Positions 36,288 through 45,707 of a DNA stretch of 64,000 nt are shown piece by piece; the stretch's first letter is position 1, and the number at the start of each line of letters is the position of its first letter. A program made the translations under genes and the position numbers. This stretch comes from Bacteroidota bacterium (GTDB taxonomy: Bacteria > Bacteroidota > Bacteroidia > J057 > JADKCL01): contig JADKCL010000012.1 of the NCBI GenBank assembly GCA_016718825.1, forward strand, positions 124,001 through 188,000, in the 5' to 3' direction. Under the pieces are notes generated by a model, which saw nothing but the letters and a program-made list of their open reading frames with translations, was not told where the DNA came from and searched no databases.

Positions 36288-37784
36288 ATGAAAAGAGGCG
36301 ATTTCATAAAGTTGACGGGCATGGGAACCACTGCGATCTTTTTGGGTGGAGGACTATCGACGTTTTTGACTTCTTGTAAGAAAGAGGGCATGATGAATAT
36401 GGGTGGCGGTGCCGTGTCTGTAATCGAAGGCGATTTTTCCACCTTGTTACCTATGCCCGCAGTAGTGACTGGGCAGGCAACATTGGCCGCACAAGCGACC
36501 GTGCATAATATTTTTAAAGGCAAGGTGTCCAAAGTCTTGGGGTATCAACCCAATTCTATTTTGGGCCCTTCCATCGTCGTCAATTCCGGGGACAGCGTCC
36601 ATATCCTTTTTCAAAACAATTTAGCCGAACCCTCCAATATTCATTGGCATGGACTCGATATTCCGGCCAACATGGATGGGCATCCAAAGGATACGATTGA
36701 CTCAGGTGGCTCCTTCAACTATCAGTTTGTGGTATCGCAACGGGCTGCAATGTACTGGTACCATCCGCATCCACATGAACTTACAGCCAAGCAAGCTTAT
36801 CTTGGACTTGCAGGTGCATTCATCGTGCGAGACCTCGAAGAATCGTCGCTCAATCTCCCCTCCGGAGAATTTGAAGTTCCACTCATCATTCAGGATAAGC
36901 GTGTATTTCCTGATTATTCCTTGGACTATTCCCCACAGATGGGTGATGTGATGACCGGCTATTTGGGGCCATATGTTACCGTGAATGGCGTTTATGCCCC
37001 ATCTAAAGAAGTAAAAACGAGAAATTATCGACTACGGGTTCTCAACGGTTCCAATGCCCGTATTTATGATTTGGCTCTGAGTAACGGCGCCGCCTTTGCA
37101 GTAATTGGTTCCGATGGAGGATTGCTTGCGTCACCATCTTCAGTTGATTCACTTTTGCTTGGTCCAGGCGAACGGGTCGATCTCATCGTTGACTTTTCCA
37201 GCTATCCGATTGGTACGGAATTATTCCTAATCAGCAACGCGTTTAGTGCTGGCACATCGCAAGGATTGGAGGAGTTCAAAATCCTCAAATTCATCGTGGA
37301 CGAAAATGATACAGATACATTTTCCCTACCTGTATCCTTATCGGTAATTGATCCAATCCCAGAAAGCAGCGCCATAAAAACCCGCACTTTCAATATCTCA
37401 AATCCTGGAATGGGGGGAGGAGGACATTCAGGCATGTCCATGAAAGGGATGCACCGAATCAACAATAAAGTTTATGATGAAAATCGCGTAGATGAAACTG
37501 TACAGGCAGGAACGACTGAAATTTGGGTATTTGACAATTCCACTGGTGATGAGCCACACCCCATGCACATGCATGCCTTGCAATTTCAAGTGTTGGATCG
37601 TACCGGGGGCAGGAATGTGAAAATAGCCACCGAAAATGGTTGGAAGGATACGGCAATGGTATTGCCTGGTGAAAAAGTACGCGTGATTATGACTTTTGGC
37701 GCCCACACTGGAAAATACATGCTCCACTGCCATAATTTGGAACACGAAGACGATGGTATGATGTTGCAGGTGGAAGTCGTTTGA
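36288..37784 (+). CDS. Multicopper oxidase (CueO-like), probable lipoprotein
   Basis: A 498-residue cupredoxin-type multicopper oxidase. The N-terminus, MKRGDFIKLTGMGTTAIFLG, resembles a Tat-like signal although the twin arginine is reduced to KRGDF, and is followed by a lipobox-like TSC (Cys30 or so). Copper ligand motifs are NIHWHGLDI, MYWYHPHPHE, EPHPMHMHALQF and LHCHNLEHEDDGMM, giving the type 1, 2 and 3 sites expected of a laccase-like enzyme. A Met/Gly/His-rich insert (GMGGGGHSGMSMKGMH) near the fourth site resembles the Met-rich region of CueO. Expected role is periplasmic oxidation of Cu(I) to Cu(II). It follows the T9SS protein by one base. Confidence 0.92.
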   Translation: MKRGDFIKLTGMGTTAIFLGGGLSTFLTSCKKEGMMNMGGGAVSVIEGDFSTLLPMPAVVTGQATLAAQATVHNIFKGKVSKVLGYQPNSILGPSIVVNSGDSVHILFQNNLAEPSNIHWHGLDIPANMDGHPKDTIDSGGSFNYQFVVSQRAAMYWYHPHPHELTAKQAYLGLAGAFIVRDLEESSLNLPSGEFEVPLIIQDKRVFPDYSLDYSPQMGDVMTGYLGPYVTVNGVYAPSKEVKTRNYRLRVLNGSNARIYDLALSNGAAFAVIGSDGGLLASPSSVDSLLLGPGERVDLIVDFSSYPIGTELFLISNAFSAGTSQGLEEFKILKFIVDENDTDTFSLPVSLSVIDPIPESSAIKTRTFNISNPGMGGGGHSGMSMKGMHRINNKVYDENRVDETVQAGTTEIWVFDNSTGDEPHPMHMHALQFQVLDRTGGRNVKIATENGWKDTAMVLPGEKVRVIMTFGAHTGKYMLHCHNLEHEDDGMMLQVEVV

Positions 37785-37795
37785 CCCTTGACCCT

Positions 37796-38467
37796 ATGAA
37801 GCAGATACTCATCATCCTCTTCTTCCTGTTTCTTGGTTTGAACCTCGGGGCGCAATCAAAGTTTAGTTTGGGCCCCATCTATTCAATTGGAGCTTCTACA
37901 ATTTTGAGCAATCGACCAATGTCTGAAATCAATGGTGGGACTCCAATTGTAAGCAAGATGAGCTTGAAAATGAGCATGGGGGCAGGCTTACGTGCTGAAT
38001 ATTCCTTTTCAGAAAAGTGGGGTATTTTTCTCCAAACGGGATTTCAGCAGCATGGAACCCTATTCAAAGAATACATGGACGACTTCAAGCCCAGGTACCG
38101 TCTCAACTATTTGGGCGTTATTGGAGGGGTTGCCTTACGTACAAAAAAAATGTTCAGTAATCAGCAGTTCTTCCTCAATTTGGGCCTAACGCAGCAGACT
38201 TTACTTTCCGCAAATAGAGTATTTGATACAGGTAGTGAGCGTATCGCGAGTGACATCAAGAAAGTAGATTTCGGGATGTTTTTGGGTGTTGGTGACAATG
38301 TTCATTTACAAGGCAGCCTGCTCCAATTTCAATTGTTTGCAACAATTGGAGCGCGTCAACCTTTTTCAGGAAATCTGTCTGCCAATGGCATGAGTGGCCA
38401 AAACTTTTTGTCCGGGTTGCAGATTGCTTATCTCTTTGGAAGTTCGGAAAACATGAAAGCCAAATAG
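37796..38467 (+). CDS. PorT-like outer membrane beta-barrel protein
   Basis: A 223-residue exported protein. MKQILIILFFLFLGLNLGAQ is the signal peptide, followed by amphipathic beta-strands: KFSLGPIYSIGAST, LRAEYSFSEKWGIFLQTGFQ, RLNYLGVIGGVALRT, FFLNLGLTQQTL and LLQFQLFATIGARQPF, ending with SGLQIAYLFG. This pattern matches small outer membrane beta-barrels of the PorT/OMP_b-brl_2 kind in Bacteroidota. I chose ATG 37796; an in-frame alternative at 37781 lies before the stop of the oxidase gene. A role as a metal-related porin is possible but inferred from context. Confidence 0.75.
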   Translation: MKQILIILFFLFLGLNLGAQSKFSLGPIYSIGASTILSNRPMSEINGGTPIVSKMSLKMSMGAGLRAEYSFSEKWGIFLQTGFQQHGTLFKEYMDDFKPRYRLNYLGVIGGVALRTKKMFSNQQFFLNLGLTQQTLLSANRVFDTGSERIASDIKKVDFGMFLGVGDNVHLQGSLLQFQLFATIGARQPFSGNLSANGMSGQNFLSGLQIAYLFGSSENMKAK

Positions 38468-38604
38468 GTCTCTGGCAAATGAGAACTTTGAGTATCTTAG
38501 AAAAAAGCATGTATTCCATCTATGGTGCAGGGTATGATCAACGATATCCGCCGGAATGGAAAGTAATTTCGACCATTTGAAGAACATAGAATTCCGGAAT
38601 AATT

Positions 38605-39258
38605 ATGTCCTCAAAAGAAAATCATATTCCCGCCCTGCGCTATCATTGGCTCACGCGATACTACGACCGTTTGGTAGCGTTTACGATGCAAGACGAGAAG
38701 TTTAAGCGCAGTGTTTTGAAACATGCTGATATCCAACCGCATCAGAAGGTGCTTGACTTCGGTGTGGGCACTGCCACCCTTTCCATCCTTGCCAAACTAG
38801 AATTTCCAACACTTGGCATCACTGGCCTGGATGTCGATGAAAAGGTGCTGAAAATAGCAGCAAAAAATGTAGAAAAGGCAGGTGTCAAGCTCGATTTGCT
38901 TCGGTACGATGGCGTGGAGATTCCTTTTGCTGATGGCTCACTCGACACGATTATTTCAAGTCTTGTGTTTCATCATTTGCAGCCCGATCAGAAATCAAAG
39001 GCATTGTCAGAAATTTTTCGTGTTTTGAAGCTGGGGGGCACACTAGTGATTGCCGACTGGCACCGCCCATCCACCATTTTCCATGCGGCGGGATTCTTTT
39101 TCGTACGGGTACTCGATGGATTTTCCAATACCTACGATCATGCCAAGGGAAATTTACCTCAAATCATGGAAATGGCCGCATTCAAAGAAGTGGAATTGAA
39201 GGCAAAGTACAATTCCATCCTTGGAACCGTTGGTGTATTTAGTGCGAAGAAAAATTGA
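38605..39258 (+). CDS. Class I SAM-dependent methyltransferase
   Basis: A 217-residue cytoplasmic enzyme of the UbiE/Methyltransf_11 type. Motif I is VLDFGVGTATLSILAKL (GxGxG-like), motif post-I ITGLDVDEKVLKIA with Asp for the SAM ribose, then LLRYDGVEIPFADGSLDTII and a VLKLGGTLVIADWHRPS segment typical of C- or N-methylating enzymes. The substrate cannot be predicted. It follows the barrel protein by about 140 bp and precedes a small minus-strand ORF. In arsenic islands a similar gene would be ArsM, but the characteristic Cys residues of ArsM are not present, so I do not call it that. Confidence 0.88.
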   Translation: MSSKENHIPALRYHWLTRYYDRLVAFTMQDEKFKRSVLKHADIQPHQKVLDFGVGTATLSILAKLEFPTLGITGLDVDEKVLKIAAKNVEKAGVKLDLLRYDGVEIPFADGSLDTIISSLVFHHLQPDQKSKALSEIFRVLKLGGTLVIADWHRPSTIFHAAGFFFVRVLDGFSNTYDHAKGNLPQIMEMAAFKEVELKAKYNSILGTVGVFSAKKN

Positions 39259-39282
39259 CGTACTCCATCGACGGAAATAGTT

Positions 39283-39293
39283 GCATAATTATG
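39283..39293 (+). promoter_or_regulatory. AT-rich promoter-like box downstream of the methyltransferase gene
   Basis: GCATAATTATG lies 30 bases after the methyltransferase stop. It is of the same family as the boxes at 22254 and 34779 and could be read on either strand because CATAATTATG is its own reverse complement. No nearby plus-strand gene starts within 250 bases. Confidence 0.25.
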
Positions 39294-39297
39294 ATAT

Positions 39298-39417
39298 TTA
39301 TTCGCGGCAGCATTTCTTCGTGAACAACTTGACTAGGATCTTTTTCAGTAAAAAGAGCCACTTGGGTTCTGATTCCGAGGATTCAGCATGTATTTTTGCA
39401 ACTTTCGTCGTTTTCAT
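39298..39417 (-). CDS. Possible 39-residue Cys-tailed small protein
   Basis: A minus-strand ATG at 39417 opens a 39-residue frame ending TAA at 39298: a short acidic N-terminal half (HAESSESEPKW), an amphipathic/cationic segment (WLFLLKKILVKLFTKK) and a C-terminal CCRE. The paired Cys next to positive residues could bind metal or attach to a partner. A TTG-like -33 region lies upstream but is not convincing. No similarity is recognised. It fills part of a 314-base gap on the strand opposite its neighbours. Confidence 0.35.
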   Translation of the reverse strand: MKTTKVAKIHAESSESEPKWLFLLKKILVKLFTKKCCRE

Positions 39418-39572
39418 AGCCTTGTCAAAAAATTGAACCAAACGCTTCTTGCCTTACAAATATCAGGAAATAGGCGGACTTTGAATGGATGCACGCTAGA
39501 GTATATAGCTTTAGCTCGGATGAATCGATAAATTCACTACATTATTTACATCTATTACTTGATTTGATAAAT

Positions 39573-39917
39573 ATGAAAAAATCGTTGATGAATCGCCTAT
39601 TGCTTTCAGTCCTGTTTGTAGTATGCACATTCGCACAAGTAGTTGCCGGAGGAGGCAAGCAGGCAACTTTTAAAGTTTCGGGAAACTGTGGCATGTGCGA
39701 GCGCAAGATTGAGGGTGCTGCGACATCGCTCAAGGGTGTGAAATCTGCCGCCTGGAGTCAGGAAACAAAGGCTTTGGTGGTGGTGTACAATGAAAAACTC
39801 GTGAAACTCGATGACATCAAGGCCAAAATAGCCGCCGCAGGCTACGATGCAGAGGGCAAAGTAGCCTCCCAAGAGGCCTACGACGGCCTGCCTGGCTGCT
39901 GCAAGTATGATCGGTGA
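39573..39917 (+). CDS. Periplasmic HMA-domain protein (MerP/CopZ-like)
   Basis: A 114-residue exported protein. MKKSLMNRLLLSVLFVVCTF with cleavage after the hydrophobic core (near GGG at 28) is the signal peptide, followed by an HMA domain: ATFKVSGNCGMCERKIEGAA with CxxC at NCGMC, then VVVVYNEKLVKLDDIKAKIA and AAGYDAEGK. The C-terminus has a second Cys pair, LPGCCKYDR. It should bind Cu(I)/Ag(I) or Hg(II) in the periplasm and hand it to transporters. The frame is open to 39489 upstream, but ATG 39573 gives the clean signal peptide. Confidence 0.88.
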   Translation: MKKSLMNRLLLSVLFVVCTFAQVVAGGGKQATFKVSGNCGMCERKIEGAATSLKGVKSAAWSQETKALVVVYNEKLVKLDDIKAKIAAAGYDAEGKVASQEAYDGLPGCCKYDR

Positions 39918-40239
39918 GTCTGTTTTGTTTTTTGATTGACGCTCATCGCGGCTGGTCGCTGTTTTCTATTTTTGCAAAGTCAATTGGACATTGCAAAATG
40001 GAATACAGCGACCTCGCGTTTTTCAGATACACTTGTCAAATGCCTAACGCGATGATGATCGCAATCCGCACATTTGAAGGGAAGGAAATTCTTGACAACC
40101 CAAATGAGAGTTATGCAAAATTTAGCAGGTAGTGTGTAAGCTCATTTGATTGATTCATGGCTACCATTGTACAATGGGCGACAGTACTACTGAAGACTGG
40201 GCAACAGCGGCACTGAAGGTAATTTTTTGATTAATTTTT
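39918..40239. other. Intergenic stretch without clear gene
   Basis: About 320 bases between the periplasmic HMA protein and the Cys-rich copper protein. A plus-strand frame around 39914-40132 has an initial hydrophobic stretch but no convincing composition. Near its end, AATTTTTTGATTAATTTTTATGAATC lies before ATG 40240; TAATTTTTTG there is a loose -7-like box. Confidence 0.4.
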
Positions 40240-40560
40240 ATGAATCATACTACTGTAAACAGTTGTACAGCAGCCTGCTTGGCTTGCTTGATCGAATGCG
40301 AAAGCTGTATCACCCACTGCATCGCTCTGAACGATGCGACCCACCAAAAATGCATCGCACTTTGTCGCGACTGCGCAGACTTGTGCGCCCTGTGTGCGAG
40401 GTTTGAGGCAAGAGGATCGGCCTACTGCGGCGCAGTTTGCAAGCTCTGCGCTGAAATCTGCAATGCCTGCGCGGCAGAATGCGAAAAGCTTTCAACGCAT
40501 GAATGTTGCCAGAAGTGTGCGGCAGCATGCAGGGATTGCGCGACTGCTTGTGCTGCATGA
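40240..40560 (+). CDS. Cys-rich four-helix-bundle copper-binding protein (Csp-like, DUF326)
   Basis: A 106-residue protein with 23 Cys residues in repeated CxxxC and CxxC patterns on helices (for example CTAACLACLIECESC, CRDCADLCALC, CAEICNACAAEC and CAAACRDCATAC). This is the DUF326 four-helix bundle architecture, in which Cys residues line the bundle interior, and characterised members (copper storage proteins, Csp) hold many Cu(I) ions. No signal peptide is present, so it matches the cytosolic Csp3 type. It would act as a cytosolic copper sponge in the island. Homology is by pattern; the copper number cannot be given. Confidence 0.9.
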   Translation: MNHTTVNSCTAACLACLIECESCITHCIALNDATHQKCIALCRDCADLCALCARFEARGSAYCGAVCKLCAEICNACAAECEKLSTHECCQKCAAACRDCATACAA

Positions 40561-40901
40561 TGTTTTGCCTTTAATGTCTCCATTGGGTATGCTTCAAATA
40601 GCATGCCCGATGGGTGAATTTCAACAGGGCAATAGACAACCTATCACCACACGCAGGGAAATCTCTTATATAATTTTGATATTCTTGACGGATTGTACGC
40701 CACCTTAGCAGAACCGTACGATGAAAAAATGATCTTTGTCATGCAATCCGACGATCTTGATCAATCTCATTTCCTGTAAGAACTCGAAAATTTGCACTGT
40801 CGTTCAATCTCAAAATATTGATAGTGAATCGTTTGGAACAGGTAAGAGCGAAAATCTGTGCGTACTATTAAGATCACCTACTTTTTACTCAGATATCGGC
40901 G
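40561..40901. other. Intergenic region with a promoter-like box
   Basis: About 340 bases. Apart from the box at 40665-40680, there are only very short frames. One begins with ATGAAAAAATGA near 40720. I see no terminator or RNA structure that I can support. Confidence 0.4.
40665..40680 (+). promoter_or_regulatory. Shared AT-rich promoter box upstream of the ATP-cone nuclease/P-type ATPase operon
   Basis: CTTATATAATTTTGAT contains TAATTTTG, an exact match to the Bacteroidota -7 consensus TAnnTTTG. The same 16-mer occurs exactly at 53855-53870. The start codon of the next gene is 220 bases away, implying a long leader or an unannotated small gene. ATAGGTT (or its reverse complement AACCTAT) lies 16 or more bases upstream in both copies. 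Confidence 0.5.
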
Positions 40902-41771
40902 ATGAAGAAGAATCCAGGAAATGTATGGATCACAAAAGCATCAGGAGAAAAGTCTGATTTCTCTGATCAAAAACTACGCGCGTCTTTGTACCACGCAGGT
41001 GCCTCTGAAGATCAGGTGAATGGAATCATTGATGAAATCTACAGCAAGTTGTACGCTGGCATTACCACCAAGAATATCTACAAGATGGCATTTGAGCTGC
41101 TGAAAGACACCTCTCCGCACCTTGCTGCACGGTACCATTTGAAACGTGCGATCATGGAACTTGGACCATCGGGTTTTCCATTCGAGCGGTTTGTTGCCGA
41201 GATACTAAAGTGTCAGGGATTTTCAGTAGATGTGGGCGTGACGGTACACGGTGGCTGCGTAAAACATGAAATCGATGTGATCGCCTTGAAAGACCACCAA
41301 CACTTTATGGTCGAGTGCAAATATCACAACAGCCAAGGAGTGGTTTGCGACGTTAAAATCCCCTTGTACATCCAATCGCGGTTTAAGGATGTGGAATCAC
41401 AATGGGTAAAGCTGCAAGGGCACGCCAACAAATTTCATCAAGGATGGGTGGTCACCAACACCAAATTTAGTGGGGACGCGATTCAATATGGGATATGCGC
41501 AGGGCTAAATTTGGTGGGTTGGAATTATCCAGTAGGCGCGAGCCTGAAGGATCAGATCGATTCACTCGGTCTGCACCCCGTCACGAGCCTCACCTCGCTC
41601 ACCGCTGAGGAAAAAAGAAAGCTATTGGATCACAATGTTGTGCTCTGTAGAGAAATTTGCCAAAACGAGCACCATTTGGACCGTCTCGGAATAGCCCCTG
41701 CAAGAAAAAAAGTGATCTTGGAAGAGGCCCACTTATTGTGCCAAAAGCTGATTCACGATGGAAAACACTAA
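40902..41771 (+). CDS. ATP-cone plus Mrr-like restriction endonuclease domain protein
   Basis: A 289-residue cytoplasmic protein. Residues 5-90 form an ATP-cone-like domain: WITKASGEKSDFSDQKLRAS and YAGITTKNIYKMAFELLKD, as in the allosteric nucleotide-binding cones of NrdR and ribonucleotide reductase. Residues 95-220 form an Mrr_cat-type nuclease fold: ERFVAEILKCQGFSVDVGV, KHEIDVIALKDHQHFMVECK (D, E, K catalytic set) and GWVVTNTKFSGDAIQYG. The C-terminus is helical. It overlaps the P-type ATPase start by 14 bases, so its synthesis is coupled to a metal transporter. How a nucleotide-sensing nuclease serves metal resistance is unknown. Confidence 0.85.
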   Translation: MKKNPGNVWITKASGEKSDFSDQKLRASLYHAGASEDQVNGIIDEIYSKLYAGITTKNIYKMAFELLKDTSPHLAARYHLKRAIMELGPSGFPFERFVAEILKCQGFSVDVGVTVHGGCVKHEIDVIALKDHQHFMVECKYHNSQGVVCDVKIPLYIQSRFKDVESQWVKLQGHANKFHQGWVVTNTKFSGDAIQYGICAGLNLVGWNYPVGASLKDQIDSLGLHPVTSLTSLTAEEKRKLLDHNVVLCREICQNEHHLDRLGIAPARKKVILEEAHLLCQKLIHDGKH

Positions 41772-44404
41772 GCAAAACACCAATTTCCATGCGATGGAAG
41801 CAGAGGCTGTGGCTGTGATGCTGAAATCGGATTTGGAGAAAGGACTCACATCAAAAGAAGTCGAAGTGAGGGGCAAGCAGTATGGCTTGAACAATATTGA
41901 AAATGCAAAACAACGAAGTGCCTTTCTGATTTTCCTCGCCCAATTTAAAAGCCCCATCGTGTATCTGCTCGTGGTCGCTGCCGGACTCTCCTTTTATTTT
42001 AAGGAATGGTTGGATGGTGGTGCAATCTTGGTCGTCATACTCATCAACTCCGCAATTGGTTTTTACATGGAGTACCAGGCAGGGCGATCCATGAATGCAC
42101 TCAAAAAACTCACGGTATTCCCCGCAAAAGTGATGCGCGACGGGAAGCTCGGGGAAATCGATTCAGCGGAAATCGTGCCAGGCGATATTGTATTTCTGGA
42201 TGCAGGCGACATGGTACCCGCTGATGGTCGCATATTCAAAAGCAACCAACTGCTCGTGAATGAATCCGCCCTCACAGGAGAATCAATTCCAAGTGACAAG
42301 GATGAAAGTATTGCACCAGCAGATGCATCTCTTGCCGACCGCAAAAATATGCTCTACAAGGGAACATTTAATGTAAAAGGAAATGCTTGGATGGTCGTGA
42401 CAGCTACGTCGATGACCACCGAATTGGGGAAAATCGCAAGCATGGTGCATTCAGCAGACCAAGCCGTGACGCCCTTGGAAAAGAAGCTCCAAAGTTTCAG
42501 CAAGATTCTCATTCTTGTCACCGTTGGTTTGCTGGTATTAATATTCGTGGCAGGCTTGATCAATGGCAAAAATCCACTGGAAATGCTTCAAACCGCAATT
42601 GCATTGGCTGTAGCAGCGATACCCGAGGGCCTACCGATCGTTGCTACGATGGCATTGGCACAGGGAATGATGAAAATGGCGAAGCACAAGGTGATTGTGA
42701 AAAAACTCTCCGCTGTGGAAACGCTTGGAGGAACCAACGTGATTTGCACAGACAAAACAGGTACACTCACACAAAACAAAATCGAAGTCGCGGGCATATT
42801 TACCTCGGTGGAAGTTGCTGATTCCGCTGACAAGAAGAATGCTGAATTGATCCCAAAAGCCGCGATCCTTTGCAGCACGGCTGACCTTGTAATGAAGAAT
42901 GGAAAATCTACTGAAATCGGCGATCCATTGGAGACTGGATTGTTGCATTTTGCAGTGAAAGAAGGGGTAGACATTGCGCAAGTGCGAAAAGACCATCCCA
43001 AACTAAAAGAGGAGCCTTTTTCTTCAGAAACAAAGGTCATGGCCACCTTGCATCCATCGGGAAATCAATTTGTGGTATTTGCAAAAGGAGCGACCGAAGA
43101 AATCTTGAAGTTATGTGACCGCATCTTGGAACCGACAGGTGAAAAGAATATGGACGAAGGCACCCATAAACACTGGTTGCAGGAATCCGAGAAACTTTCT
43201 GCCTCGGGTTTGCGCGTGATAGCGGTTGCCTACAAAGAGGCCGCAACAGCAGAAACCAAGCTTACAGCTGAGTTGGTATTCATAGGTTTAATTGGCTTAA
43301 ACGATCCGCCGAGGCCTGAAGTAAATGCCGCAATTCGCGAATGCCATTTGGCTGGCATCACCGTGATCATGATCACGGGAGACCACCCCGCAGCCGCAAA
43401 AAACATTGCCCTACAGTTGGAAATCGTCGATGCCGATTCTGCCGAAGTGATCACTGGAACAGAAATGCATGATCTAGAAGGTCTCACCAACAAGGAAAAG
43501 ACCCGATGGGCAAATACACGCATATTTGCCCGCGTGAGCCCTAAGCAAAAACTCGACCTCGTGACCTTGCTACAAGCGCAAGGAAACGTGGTGGGCATGA
43601 CGGGTGATGGGGTAAACGATGCGCCTGCCCTCAAAAAGGCAGACATTGGAATCGCCATGGGCAAAGCTGGCACACAAGTCGCCCAAGATGTTGCAGACAT
43701 GGTACTCAAAGACGATTCCTTCACATCCATCGTCAAAGCCATACGTCAAGGGAGGGTCATCGCCGAAAACATCAAAAAGTTCATCATTTACCTCCTTTCA
43801 TGCAACCTCAGTGAGTTGGTCGTCGGTTACGGCCACTGCGGTCTTAAATCTCCATTTTCAGTTGTTCCCCATCCAAATACTGTTCATCAATCTGATCACC
43901 GACGTATTGCCCGCCCTTGCGCTAGGGGTGACAAGGGGCAATCCCGACATCATGAAAAGGAATCCTATTCGTGCCGAGGATCCGATCATCAATTCCAAGC
44001 GATGGCTGTCTATCGGCTTTTATGCATTGATCATTTCCGCCGCAAGCCTAGGTGCCGTCTTCCTGAGTCATATTTTGCTTCACAGCTCCGAGTCATGGAA
44101 CCCTGAACTCTGCAACAATATCCTTTTCTTCACCCTCATCTTTTCCCAATTGTTCCATGTTTTTAATATGGGGCAGTCGGGCACAAATTTCTTTAAGTCA
44201 GAAGTGTTTGGGAACAAATATGTATGGGCTGCCATCGCATGTTGCCTTTTGATTCTTCTGGGTGTCTATCTCATCGTACCGCTTCGAAACGTGCTATCCA
44301 TCTTTCCAATGTCGCTCTACGATTTGATGATTTCACTTGGCTTAGCGTCTGTAGGAACCCTCATCATCCAACTTGCTAAAACACTTAAAATCGTAGGGCA
44401 ATGA
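41758..44404 (+). CDS. Cation-translocating P-type ATPase, frameshifted near 43828
   Basis: About 882 residues across two frames. The first part shows the type II (P2) pattern without an N-terminal HMA domain: actuator LVNESALTGESIPSD, PEGLP in M4, CTDKTGTLTQNKIEVAG, and MTGDGVNDAPALKKADIGIAMG. It breaks after FIIYLLSCNLSELVV; the adjacent frame continues with TATAVLNLHFQLFPIQILFI and the last four helices to KTLKIVG. GTCGTCGGTTACGG has one G too many for a continuous Val-Val-Val-Thr, so I infer a one-base insertion. The absence of a CPC motif argues against a CopA-type copper pump; calcium or another divalent cation is more likely. It is coupled to the ATP-cone nuclease. Confidence 0.88.
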
Positions 44405-44438
44405 TCAACTTGGGCACAATAATTTCAAGCAGAAGCAG

Positions 44439-45707
44439 ATGATTAAATACCTCATCACATGGGCGCTCAAAAGCCGCGTCATCGTGCTCATCATCGCAGC
44501 AGGAATCACTTTGTATGGCATTTATGCTGTGCAAAATACGCCTGTGGATGCCATTCCCGACCTCTCAGAAAATCAGGTCATCATATTCACCGAGTGGATG
44601 GGGCGCAATCCTCAAATCATCGAGGACCAGATCACCTATCCCTTGGTGAGCAACCTCCAAGGGATCCCCAAAGTGAGGGCCATACGTGCAAGTAGCATGT
44701 TTGGGATGAGTTTCGTTTTTGTACTCTTTGAAGACGATGCCGAAATTTATTGGGCGCGTACCCGCGTGTTGGAGCGCCTGAATTATGCGCAAAGGCTACT
44801 GCCAGAGGGTGTGACGCCCACGCTCGGCCCCGATGGCACGGGCCTGGGACATGTGTTTTGGTACACCCTCGATGCACCTGGGTATGACCTCGGCGAATTG
44901 CGCGCACTGCAAGATTGGTATGTGCGCTTTGCGCTGCAAAAGGTGCAAGGCGTGAGCGAAGTTGCATCCTTTGGTGGATTTCAAAAACAATACCAAGTGG
45001 TGGTGGATCCCCAAAAACTGCGCTATTACAATATCCCCTTGATGGATGTGGCCAACAAAATCAAGGCCAACAACAACGATGTGGGTGGAAGAAAATTTGA
45101 GCAATCCGACATGGGCTACATCATCAGAGGCTTGGGTTATATCAAGGACATCAAGGAAATTGAAAACATTCCGCTCAAGACCATCAATTCACTCCCAATC
45201 CGCATCAAAGACGTGGGCAGGGTGCAAATGGGTGGGGAATTGCGATTGGGGATCGTGGACGAAAACGGTTTGGGCGAAAAAGTGGGCGGCATCGTGATCA
45301 TGCGTTACGGCGAAAATGCCAAGGATGTCATAGACCGCGTGAAGGAGGCGCTCCCTGATGTGGAAAGGGGACTCCCTGAAGGCGTGAAATTCAAAATTGC
45401 CTATGACCGTTCCGATTTGATAGAGGCTACATTGGCCACACTTTCAGAATCACTGATCGAGGAAATCATCGTTGTGGCCATCGTGCTGTTTATCTTTTTG
45501 CTGCATGTAAGAAGTTCCCTCATCGTGGTGATTACGATTCCTATCTCCGTGCTCATTGCTTTTATTTTGATGAGCTGGTTTGGGATCACCTCCAATATTA
45601 TGTCGCTCGCTGGGGTCGCCCTTGCAGTGGGTGACTTGGTGGATGCAGGAATTGTAATGGTTGAAAATGCAATGAAATCCATCAGCGAGGAGGCGGAATC
45701 TGTATGA
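44439..45707 (+). CDS. cusA: CusA-like HME-RND pump, N-terminal half
   Basis: A 422-residue frame covering the first membrane helix, the first periplasmic porter half and helices to the proton-relay segment LVDAGIVMVENAMKSI. WMGRNPQIIEDQITYPLVSN, ASSMFGMSFVFVLFEDDAEI and GPDGTGLGHVFWYTLD are typical of the CusA (Cu/Ag) branch. The stop (TGA 45705-45707) overlaps the ATG of the second half as ATGA. Either the pump is encoded in two translationally coupled pieces or one base is missing. A full-length pump would be about 1050 residues. It starts the cusA-tolC-adaptor operon. Confidence 0.85.
   Translation: MIKYLITWALKSRVIVLIIAAGITLYGIYAVQNTPVDAIPDLSENQVIIFTEWMGRNPQIIEDQITYPLVSNLQGIPKVRAIRASSMFGMSFVFVLFEDDAEIYWARTRVLERLNYAQRLLPEGVTPTLGPDGTGLGHVFWYTLDAPGYDLGELRALQDWYVRFALQKVQGVSEVASFGGFQKQYQVVVDPQKLRYYNIPLMDVANKIKANNNDVGGRKFEQSDMGYIIRGLGYIKDIKEIENIPLKTINSLPIRIKDVGRVQMGGELRLGIVDENGLGEKVGGIVIMRYGENAKDVIDRVKEALPDVERGLPEGVKFKIAYDRSDLIEATLATLSESLIEEIIVVAIVLFIFLLHVRSSLIVVITIPISVLIAFILMSWFGITSNIMSLAGVALAVGDLVDAGIVMVENAMKSISEEAESV

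Noticed and set aside
38605..39258. ArsM arsenite methyltransferase
   Set aside because: The SAM-binding motifs fit, but the Cys residues of ArsM are absent and no ars genes are nearby.
41758..44404. CopA-type copper P1B-ATPase
   Set aside because: There is no CPC motif and no N-terminal HMA domain; PEGLP and the overall layout indicate a P2-type ATPase.
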